DNA of 64,000 bases from B69-G16 sp964501905 (GTDB lineage: Archaea; Thermoproteota; Thermoprotei; Thermofilales; B69-G16): contig CAZCTW010000012.1 of NCBI GenBank assembly GCA_964501905.1, forward strand, positions 1-64,000. Reading direction: 5' to 3'. Position numbers and translations under genes: made by a program. Positions 17,255-24,152 of the stretch are shown here, in pieces; positions within the stretch are counted from its first letter, which is position 1, and each line of letters begins with the position of its first letter. Under the pieces are notes generated by a model. It was not told the DNA's origin and did not search any database. It worked only from the letters and a program-made list of their open reading frames with translations.

Positions 17255-17410
17255 GCTCATTAGATTTATTTTTGTCCATGATTATAAATTTTTTGGGTTT
17301 AAATAGGGTGTTATCGACTTCTTATAAAGTCTTACTGAAGTTTTTCCGCTTTACAGACCTTCTCATGCTCTATTGACAAGCCGTTAATGTGTAAACAAAC
17401 TGCCGGTTTG

Positions 17411-18165
17411 CTAAACGCTTAAGCTCTCTCCTATAATTTCCTCCACTCTACTATAGACTTCTCTTTTTACTTTTTCAGGGCTTCTACTCGCGTCTACGAT
17501 TATAAAGCGCTCTTTCTCCCTTTCGGCTATTTCTAGGAATTTCCTCCTGACCTTCTCGAGAAACTCTACGTTTTGGTACTTGGTTAAGACTTCTCTCCCC
17601 TTTATCCTCTCGAGGGCTTCCTTGGCAGAGAAGTCTAAGAGTATGACTTTATCGGGCACTTTTATAGACCTGTTTATAGCCCATATGAAATCCTCGGAGA
17701 CTCCCATGGAGCCTTGGTATGCTAGACTGGCGTAGACAGAACGCTCGCTTAAAACGATTTTCCCCTCTCTAAAGCCGGAAGGACTACCTCTTTCTGAAGT
17801 ATAATCCTGTCAGCGGCGAATACGTAGACTTCAGCGTATGGATCTATCTCGTGTTTATAAAGGAAGTCCTTTACAGCTTTAAGCCAAGGTTCCTTAACTA
17901 CGATGACTTCAAAGCCCTCCCTCCTTAAATCCTCCGACACGGAGCGCAGATAGTAGGATTTACCGCTCCCATCTATCCCCTCAAAAGCTATATAGGCGCC
18001 TTTTTTAACGGGTATCTTCCTCTCCGGCAAAACCAGTTTCTCCCTCCTCATCTCTAGCAAAGACCCGCATAAAGGACAATAGTACTCTATAATGGCGGTC
18101 CCGTCGAAAGCCGGTGTCACCACTTTTCTAGCTTCTACCTCTCTTATACGAGGACAAAACATCAA
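17411..18165 (-). pseudogene. tmk: Thymidylate kinase with zinc-ribbon-like N-terminus, frameshifted
   Basis: Two frames together spell one thymidylate kinase, which phosphorylates dTMP. The 5' part (17749-18165) has an extra 55 residues with CPLCG and a distant Cys, then the P-loop EGIDGSGKS and a KEPW segment. The 3' part (17411-17707, extending back to about 17755) continues with LSERSVYASLAYQGS, the expected DR(Y/S)-YQG region, and LDFSAKEALERI. The break is at an A4 run (17758-17761): one more A would restore ERGKIVLSERSVYAS. It is either a real frameshift or a homopolymer sequence error. A second tmk copy elsewhere would be expected if it is real. Confidence 0.75.
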
Positions 18166-18221
18166 ATTATAAATTCTGAGATCTCGTTAAATTTATTACC
18201 TAGTGAGAGGTTTTTCATAGG

Positions 18222-18324
18222 GGGCCGGTAGCTCAGCACGGTAGAGCGCCCGGCTCTTAACCGGGTGGACTGCCGAGCATATGCTCGGCGGGCTCAATCG
18301 CGGGTTCGAATCCCGCCCGGCCCG
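18222..18324 (+). tRNA. tRNA-Lys (CTT) with a noncanonical intron in the variable region
   Basis: Acceptor GGGCCGG pairs with CCGGCCC; D arm GCTC...GAGC, anticodon arm CCCGG-CTCTTAA-CCGGG, T arm GCGGG-TTCGAAT-CCCGC, discriminator G, no encoded CCA. The loop gives anticodon CTT. There is no canonical intron, but the variable region (18266-18299) is 34 bases where five are expected, and contains the hairpin GCCGAGCATATGCTCGGC. tRNA-Lys is a class I tRNA, so about 29 bases must be an intron removed by the tRNA endonuclease. Such positions are known in Thermoproteales. Confidence 0.92.
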
Positions 18325-18330
18325 TCCTAG

Positions 18331-19632
18331 TTATAGCGATTTAATTAAATCTTCCAGCGTACTTACCAGCTCAGCTCTGGGAACTACTATTCTCTTTTTA
18401 TCCTTTTTCGAATATATGGTGGCTGTTTTCTCTTTTAGTTCTTTTTCGCCCAGGTATATTAGGACCGGTATGTCTAGTTTTTGGGCGTATTTTCTCTGTT
18501 TATCCTGTTTGTGCCTAGAGAGGTCTAGCGAGACTTTGAAGCCGTGGCTTCTTAGTTCTCCGGCTAGCTTCCAAGCTTCTTTTCTAGCCTCATCCGTAAG
18601 TGATACTATGTAAATCTGGGTTACTGTTTTTTTATCTAACTTGAATAAGCCGAGCTCTATACCCGCGTCTATCAGCCTTTCTATGCCTATAGAAGTCCCC
18701 GTAGCTGGTATTTTTCTGCCTATGAACATACCTATAAGCTCATCGTACCTACCTCCCCCGGTTAAACTCCCAATTCTGGGTTTGCTGACTACAGTTTCAA
18801 ATATGGGGCCCGTATAGTACTCTAAGCCTCTAACCATGCTTAAATCTAGGGATATCTTATCCAAGTCGTTGACTAGCTCAAACATCTCCCGTAGGTGTTT
18901 TACAGCGATTTTCACGGATTCGTTAGCACCATACCTCTCCTCTATTTCCTCTAAAACTTCGAAGGGATCCCCTCTCAACGAGATTACTTCTTCTATTTTT
19001 GAAACGGTATCTTCGGGTAGCTTCTCTCTAAGCTGCTCTAAGACGCCGCTTAAACCTATCTTGTCGAGCTTGTCTATAATCACGTAGATAGGATAGGGTT
19101 CTTCAATTCCCAAGTACTCTTCGAAAATCCCCCTTAAAATCCTCCTATCATTAACTTTTACCATATACTCTTCAAATTTGAAAAGATTCATAACATCTAG
19201 AGTTATATTGATTATCTCTGCATCGGCCTCTGGGTAGGAGCTACCGATTATATCTACGTCGCACTGATAGAACTCTCTATATCTCCCCCTTTGGGGGTCT
19301 TCATGCCTCCAAACAGGGCCTATGTGATATCTTTTAAAGGGGAGGGGTATATTCCCCCTGTTAGCTATAAACCTAGCCAGGGGCACCGTCAAGTCGTATC
19401 TTAGAGCGTATTCTCTCCCGCTCCAGGAATCTATAAACCTCCAAACCAGTTTTTTCTCTGCCTCTTCGCCGTACTTCCCTCTTAAAACATCCCAGTATTC
19501 CACAGCAGGTGTGTCTATAGGGTCGTAGCCGTACCTCTGGAATATCTCCTCTATCTCCCCGATCACTTTCTTCCTCAATAACATAACTTCAGGTGGGAAA
19601 TCTCTAAAACCGGCGGGCGGCCTTGCTGAAAT
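18331..19632 (-). CDS. hisS: Histidyl-tRNA synthetase, apparently starting at an ATT codon
   Basis: A class II synthetase that charges tRNA-His. Motif 2 (PFKRYHIGPVWRHEDPQRGRYREF), the histidine-specific GLEYYTGPIFE, and motif 3 (GGGRYDELIGMF, GTSIGIERL) are all present, followed by the anticodon-binding domain. From the first ATG (19584) the protein lacks the conserved N-terminal segment, but the same frame upstream encodes it: PAGFRDFPPEV. A TGA closes the frame at 19638-19636. The only start-like codon in between is ATT at 19632-19630, and GAGGTGA sits six bases before it. I therefore place the start there, giving 433 residues. It ends six bases after tRNA-Lys on the opposite strand. Confidence 0.9.
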   Translation of the reverse strand: MSARPPAGFRDFPPEVMLLRKKVIGEIEEIFQRYGYDPIDTPAVEYWDVLRGKYGEEAEKKLVWRFIDSWSGREYALRYDLTVPLARFIANRGNIPLPFKRYHIGPVWRHEDPQRGRYREFYQCDVDIIGSSYPEADAEIINITLDVMNLFKFEEYMVKVNDRRILRGIFEEYLGIEEPYPIYVIIDKLDKIGLSGVLEQLREKLPEDTVSKIEEVISLRGDPFEVLEEIEERYGANESVKIAVKHLREMFELVNDLDKISLDLSMVRGLEYYTGPIFETVVSKPRIGSLTGGGRYDELIGMFIGRKIPATGTSIGIERLIDAGIELGLFKLDKKTVTQIYIVSLTDEARKEAWKLAGELRSHGFKVSLDLSRHKQDKQRKYAQKLDIPVLIYLGEKELKEKTATIYSKKDKKRIVVPRAELVSTLEDLIKSL

Positions 19633-19638
19633 TCCCGC

Positions 19639-19645
19639 TCACCTC
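19639..19645 (-). promoter_or_regulatory. Ribosome-binding site GAGGTGA deciding the HisRS start
   Basis: On the minus strand GAGGTGA is followed by six bases and then ATT (19632-19630). This is optimal Shine-Dalgarno spacing, and it overlaps the in-frame TGA, so translation cannot begin earlier. It supports ATT rather than the downstream ATG 48 bases later. Confidence 0.6.
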
Positions 19646-19744
19646 ACGGTAACACCAACCCATAATACCTTATTTAATTTTCCTCGCCACTATAGTTGCT
19701 TTTTAAATTGAAGGTCAAATTCAGCGCTCTTACAGAAAGTTTCC

Positions 19745-20052
19745 ACGCGAGGTCTATCCGGGAAGAACTTAGAGAAAATTTGCGTGTGCGGAGAGAAGAT
19801 ACTAGATAGAATCAGAAACGCCGGAGTGGACGCTGAGGATTAGATCTGCTAGTGGAGACGAAGCACTCCGTGTACGTAGTTGAAGTAAAAGTGAAGACGG
19901 AACATAGAGATGTTAGAAGATCCTAAAAAGGCTAAGATTATGGCAAAGTATTGCCCTTCGAAACGAATAGTGCCGATACTGGCGGGTGCCTAGTCGGAAA
20001 TGAGATTAAGGTATATGCTGAGAGTGAAGGAGTTAAAGTATACGCGTACTGA
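19745..20052 (+). pseudogene. Remnant of a DUF3782-like PD-(D/E)XK nuclease
   Basis: Between HisRS and tRNA-Pro lies sequence with no intact frame but clear coding traces. One frame reads LLVETKHSVYVVEVKVKTEHRDVRR, where the DxK-like core (V-E-V-K) matches the archaeal coiled-coil nuclease family DUF3782. Another gives the family-like ending SEGVKVYAY followed by TGA at 20050. An upstream piece reads EKILDRIRNAGVDAED then stop. At least three shifts or stops separate these. It is a decayed gene. The family assignment is from memory and moderate. Confidence 0.5.
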
Positions 20053-20100
20053 TTAGAATATCGGGGAAAAATTTTAAACCCACTTTTACATCACTATCTG

Positions 20101-20201
20101 GGGGCCGTAGTCTAGCTTGGTAGGATGCCTGGCTCGGGCCCAGGTGAGCGCGGAGCACCTGCTCCGCGGCCAAATCCCGGGTTCAAATCCCGGCGGCCCC
20201 A
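20101..20201 (+). tRNA. tRNA-Pro (CGG) with a noncanonical intron in the variable region
   Basis: Acceptor GGGGCCG/CGGCCCC; D arm starting GTCTAGCTTGG; anticodon arm CCTGG-CTCGGGC-CCAGG giving anticodon CGG; T arm CCGGG-TTCAAAT-CCCGG; discriminator A; no CCA encoded. The variable region (20145-20176) is 32 bases and holds the hairpin GCGGAGC-ACCT-GCTCCGC, so about 27 bases must be an intron. A T-rich stretch CTTTTTACC follows and may end transcription. The gene is almost identical to the second tRNA-Pro 1.1 kb downstream. Confidence 0.93.
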
Positions 20202-20259
20202 CTTTTTACCAAAAGCGAAGTTTTTAATAGTAAGTTGTAGCTATAGAATTAGGGGTTGA

Positions 20260-21216
20260 ATGGTTAGCAAAGCAGTAATCGGGTGTTTCTTAATAACGCT
20301 TTTATTGTTTCTTATCGCGACTTCGGTTTCGGCGTCGGACGACGTGAATTTCACTCTTTATTGGGCGTTCGATAATCCATCCTACTGTATTAAGGATACG
20401 GGAGAGTTAGATGTTGAAATAGAAAATACCGGCGTTGCGACTTTTTACATAACCTGGGTTGGGGTTCATTTCGAATGGGAGGAGGAAGGCTACTATTTCG
20501 CTCTAGATTTCTCGGATAATCCCATAGAAGTCTCCCCAGGCGAAACTGTACCTCTCGGAACTATAGAGTTTGAAGTTTTCGAAAACGCTGAGTACGGCAA
20601 GAACACATACTATCTCTTGGTCGAGTACGCGTACTGGGAGAATGGAAATCTGGTATCTGAAGAATGGCGTACCGAAGATTTTATAATCCGCGTAGCGGAA
20701 CCGCTCACCGTCATCTGGTGGCTTGAGAAAGAGAAAACTTCCTATTTTAAAGGAGAGAAGATACTATATACCTTGAATATCACGAATAACTGCAATAGGT
20801 GTGTGAGGATACTATCGGTGGGAGCTAGGGGGGATTGGCTGCCCGAGGGAACTTACTACTGGACTGACTACCCTGAAGCGCCAGTTATAGAGCCGGGCGG
20901 CTACCTATTGTTTAGCGATTTAGAGCTACAAGTACCTAAAACAGCTGAAATAAAATGGCATAATATAAAAGCTATGGTAGGCTATCAGATAGAAGAGGAA
21001 AGGGGGTGGAGCGACGTATTCTACTATGAAGTCCCGGAGTGGTACGCTGTAGAGGTTTTGGAAAGAAAATTCCCCACGCTAAACCTACGGGAGATAATCG
21101 AGATATTAAGCGGAATAGGAGCGGCTATAGGCTTAATAGCCGGCATACTTAAAAAGATCGTAGGGAAAAGGGAACAAAATCCGCCGCCTCCGCCTCCTAA
21201 CATTAGACTATCCTAA
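20260..21216 (+). CDS. Secreted, C-terminally membrane-anchored beta-sandwich protein
   Basis: The 318-residue protein begins with a signal peptide (VIGCFLITLLLFLIATSVSA) and has two similar extracellular domains of about 120 residues each, rich in aromatic residues and beta strands, resembling CARDB/Ig-like domains (DTGELDVEIENTGVATFYI and LYTLNITNNCNRC). A hydrophobic helix (SGIGAAIGLIAGILKKIVG) near the end anchors it; a proline stretch follows. No catalytic residues are seen. It lies between two nearly identical tRNA-Pro genes. A TTTTTAATAG box lies about 35 bases before the ATG. Confidence 0.75.
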   Translation: MVSKAVIGCFLITLLLFLIATSVSASDDVNFTLYWAFDNPSYCIKDTGELDVEIENTGVATFYITWVGVHFEWEEEGYYFALDFSDNPIEVSPGETVPLGTIEFEVFENAEYGKNTYYLLVEYAYWENGNLVSEEWRTEDFIIRVAEPLTVIWWLEKEKTSYFKGEKILYTLNITNNCNRCVRILSVGARGDWLPEGTYYWTDYPEAPVIEPGGYLLFSDLELQVPKTAEIKWHNIKAMVGYQIEEERGWSDVFYYEVPEWYAVEVLERKFPTLNLREIIEILSGIGAAIGLIAGILKKIVGKREQNPPPPPPNIRLS

Positions 21217-21252
21217 AATTTAAATAGAAAAATTTAGAGAATATAGCCCGGA

Positions 21253-21353
21253 GGGCCCGTAGTCTAGCTTGGTAGGATGCCTGGCTTGGGCCCAGGTGAG
21301 CGCGGAGCACCTGCTCCGCGGCCAAATCCCGGGTTCAAATCCCGGCGGGCCCA
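21253..21353 (+). tRNA. tRNA-Pro (TGG) with a noncanonical intron in the variable region
   Basis: Acceptor GGGCCCG/CGGGCCC, anticodon arm CCTGG-CTTGGGC-CCAGG giving anticodon TGG, T arm CCGGG-TTCAAAT-CCCGG, discriminator A. It differs from the tRNA-Pro at 20101 only in the fourth acceptor pair and in anticodon position 34. The 32-base variable region (21297-21328), with the intron hairpin, is base-for-base the same. Recent duplication or gene conversion is likely. Confidence 0.93.
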
Positions 21354-21377
21354 TCTACTCCACTCTTCTTCCTCTGT

Positions 21378-22739
21378 TTAAGGGGCGACTGCTTTAATCG
21401 CATTGGAAAGTATTTCTAACCCGGTTTTCAGCTGTTCCTCCGTTATAATTAGCGGCGGAATTATTCTTATTGTGCTCTTCCCGCACCCTAAGGTAACTAA
21501 CCCTCTTTTTAGAGCCTCTTTTAAAACCTTGTTTCTAGTAGCGGGGTCCGGAGTTTTAGCCTCCCTATCTTTAACGAATTCGATAGCCCAAGCCAGGCCT
21601 AACCCTCTAACGTCGCCGATAAAGCTATGCTTGTCCCTCAACTCTTCAAGTTCTTCTCTTAAAATTTTCTCAAGCGAGAGAACGCGGGGCAGGAGTTTTT
21701 CAATTAACTCAATGGTTTTCAAAGCCGCTACCGAGGCTAGAGCGTGACCTCCAAATGTATTAGAATGAGCACCTGCCTCAGAGAAGTCTAGCTCGGCATC
21801 AAATATAGTCGCCCCTATAGGCATCACCCCTCCTCCAAGAGATTTAGCTAACGTTATGACTTGAGGCTTAACGTTGAAGTGTTCTATAGCGAACATTTTA
21901 CCCGTTCTGCCCAACCCCATTTGGACCTCGTCATCCACTAACGCGATGCCGTGTTTTCTAGCTAGCTTCTCTAATTCAGGGAAAAAGTTGGAGGGCGGGA
22001 TTACGTAGCCCCCCTCGCCCTGAACGGGCTCGAAGACTATAGCAGCCACCTCTCCCGGGTCTACGTAGTGCTCGAAAACCCAATACTCAATATATTCTAT
22101 AACCCTATCCACCAACTCGCCCGGGTTTTCGTAGCCGTCTACGTGCCAGGGATTCCTGTACGGGTTAGGGTACGGCACGTGTATCACGCCGGGCATCATC
22201 GGGAAGTACTTCTTCCTATGCACGGGCTTGCTAGCCGTAAAGCTTAGAGAACCCATAGTCCTCCCGTGGAATGCCCCTATAAAAGATATAAAGTAGTGCC
22301 TGTTCTTGGCGAATTTCAAGAGTTTTATAGCGGCTTCCACGCTCTCAGTGCCGCTATTCGAGAAAAATACCTTCTTAGGGAGGTTGCCGGGAGCTATAGA
22401 CGCCAGCTTCTCCGCCAATTCGACCTGGTAGGGGTTGTAAAAATCCGTTCCAGCTGCATGGGCGATTTTATCTAACTGTTCTAAAACCGCGTTTTTAACC
22501 TCTGGGTGAGTAGGGTAGCCTAAATTCGTCACGGAAATTCCCGAGGAAAAATCGAGATACACGTTTCCATCCACGTCTACAAGCCACACTTCTTCGCCGC
22601 GCTCAATAACTAAAGGAATATGCTGAGGATCATGAGTTGTAGTAGCTACAAACTTCTTATGTTTCTCGATAACAGATTTAGCTTTAGGGCCGGGAGGTTC
22701 AACTTTTATTATAGGCTTAGTATAACCCGACGACATCAT
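21378..22739 (-). CDS. Class III pyridoxal-phosphate aminotransferase
   Basis: A fold-type I aminotransferase of the ornithine/4-aminobutyrate group. Signatures include FFSNSGTESVEAAIKLLK, FHGRTMGSLS, the PLP-aspartate segment LVDDEVQMGLGRTG and the Schiff-base lysine in ITLAKSLGGG. The frame is open to 22811, but the family N-terminus fits ATG 22739 (MMSSGYTKP), where TATTTAA lies about 27 bases upstream, as for a leaderless mRNA; 453 residues is then normal. In hyperthermophilic archaea such enzymes act on omega-amino acids or as amino-acid racemases; substrate is not decided by sequence. Confidence 0.88.
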   Translation of the reverse strand: MMSSGYTKPIIKVEPPGPKAKSVIEKHKKFVATTTHDPQHIPLVIERGEEVWLVDVDGNVYLDFSSGISVTNLGYPTHPEVKNAVLEQLDKIAHAAGTDFYNPYQVELAEKLASIAPGNLPKKVFFSNSGTESVEAAIKLLKFAKNRHYFISFIGAFHGRTMGSLSFTASKPVHRKKYFPMMPGVIHVPYPNPYRNPWHVDGYENPGELVDRVIEYIEYWVFEHYVDPGEVAAIVFEPVQGEGGYVIPPSNFFPELEKLARKHGIALVDDEVQMGLGRTGKMFAIEHFNVKPQVITLAKSLGGGVMPIGATIFDAELDFSEAGAHSNTFGGHALASVAALKTIELIEKLLPRVLSLEKILREELEELRDKHSFIGDVRGLGLAWAIEFVKDREAKTPDPATRNKVLKEALKRGLVTLGCGKSTIRIIPPLIITEEQLKTGLEILSNAIKAVAP

Positions 22740-22773
22740 TAAACTTTTCCAAACGCTAGTTAAATATGTTCTC

Positions 22774-24138
22774 TTAACCCAGGTATTTCTTAAGAGTTTC
22801 CGCCAATTCATTTACCGCCGCTGGATGGGCTAGAGCAGGCTTAAAGCCTTCCTCCACTATTCTCCTATAGGTTTCATCGCTTACGGTATCTATCAGTTTA
22901 TCCTCTAAGCCCAACTCTCTAAAAGCATTCCGGATAGCCGTCATACTCTCAGGGTCGGACTTTAAGTAGACGAAGTAGAGCTTATACCTGTCCCTATGCT
23001 TTTGAACATACTTTTTAACTCTTTTCGTAGTTATCTCGATGTACTCCTTCTTCATTTCCTCCGTCTCCAACCAGAGAGGCCAATCATACGCGTTGAATGG
23101 ATAATAATTTATGAACTCATAGGGTATAACGCCGGGCGTGCTGATAACAACTATATGTATTTTCTTGAAGAAGGGATAGCCCGAGATTCTGCCCAGGAAG
23201 GCGCGCCAGGTTCTAGATCTAGTATAAGGCTTCTTGTAAGAACAAGGAGCGAACAATAAGTACTCCTTCTCGGGGGGAGGCTCGTAAAACCTAACGAAGA
23301 AATCCTGCCAAACCTCGTAGTAAGGGTGTACCAGGTACTCCCTGCCCACGCCTTTCAGAGGCACCATTTTCTCCCTAGGGAATTTAGGTATGAAATTAAG
23401 GTTGTTGAAATCCACCTCAACCCTCGGATCGTCCGCCCACTCTCTAACTAAATTGAAGAACTGCTCTTTGTCAAAAGGCTTCCACTTAAGATTGATCCAA
23501 TCCTCCCATAAGTCCGACTTCAGGTGAGGATAGGCGTTTATTATAACGGCGCTATCTGAGACTTTTAAGACTAAATCCATCGTCTTCTTTAAAAGCTTAT
23601 ATTGAAAATCGAGATCCTGCATTATCGGGTGTCCATTTACGAGAATATAGGTTCTAACTTTAAACCCGTTCCTCCTAAGGGTTTCGACCGCCTTCAAGTA
23701 ATCTTCGACAATAATACCTTTATTATAGTACTTAAGGAGTATTTCGTCGTCCGCCACTTCTAAGCCTATGGCTACGTGCACTTCTATGCCTTCCACTTTA
23801 ATATACTGTAAGATATCGTCGTTTATGAACTCGGGCCTGCTCTCGATTATCACTGCCTTAGCCCCGGCTTTCTTAGCCTCTTCAATACAGAATTTAACGA
23901 ATTCTCTGGGAAACTGCCGCTCGTCCAGAAAACTGCCCGAAGGCAGTATCTCGACAACTTCTATCCCTCTCTTCTTCACGACCTTCTCGATGAAGCGCAT
24001 GTACCTTCTCTTCAAATCCTCGACTGAAACATCTACGTATTTCTTACCCCACCCGCAGAAATAACACCTGCTCCAGCCACATCTTCCTCTTTCAAGTACT
24101 ATCTTCGCGTTTTTCATGTACTTGATGTGCTTCTCCAT
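22774..24138 (-). CDS. Radical SAM RaSEA fused to an ArcS-type archaeosine synthase domain
   Basis: The N-terminal 300 residues form an Elp3-like radical SAM domain with RCGWSRCYFCGW (a C-x4-C-x2-C motif) and IIESRPEFI, as in RaSEA, which completes archaeosine at tRNA position 15. The C-terminal 150 residues match the ArcS core (DUF5591): PYYEVW near the start, then APCSYKKPYTRS and VVISTPGVIPYE, the segment that adds lysine to preQ0 in tRNA. Usually these are separate proteins that cooperate; here one 454-residue chain carries both. GTG 24144 is possible, but ATG 24138 has GGTGG just upstream. It is divergent from lysS across a palindromic TTTATAAA box. Confidence 0.8.
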   Translation of the reverse strand: MEKHIKYMKNAKIVLERGRCGWSRCYFCGWGKKYVDVSVEDLKRRYMRFIEKVVKKRGIEVVEILPSGSFLDERQFPREFVKFCIEEAKKAGAKAVIIESRPEFINDDILQYIKVEGIEVHVAIGLEVADDEILLKYYNKGIIVEDYLKAVETLRRNGFKVRTYILVNGHPIMQDLDFQYKLLKKTMDLVLKVSDSAVIINAYPHLKSDLWEDWINLKWKPFDKEQFFNLVREWADDPRVEVDFNNLNFIPKFPREKMVPLKGVGREYLVHPYYEVWQDFFVRFYEPPPEKEYLLFAPCSYKKPYTRSRTWRAFLGRISGYPFFKKIHIVVISTPGVIPYEFINYYPFNAYDWPLWLETEEMKKEYIEITTKRVKKYVQKHRDRYKLYFVYLKSDPESMTAIRNAFRELGLEDKLIDTVSDETYRRIVEEGFKPALAHPAAVNELAETLKKYLG

Positions 24139-24152
24139 TTCCACCAGGTATA

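Noticed and set aside
20101..21353. Long variable arms making the Pro and Lys tRNAs class II
   Set aside because: Proline and lysine tRNAs are class I, and the extra sequence forms its own hairpin as in known noncanonical introns; introns are the better reading.
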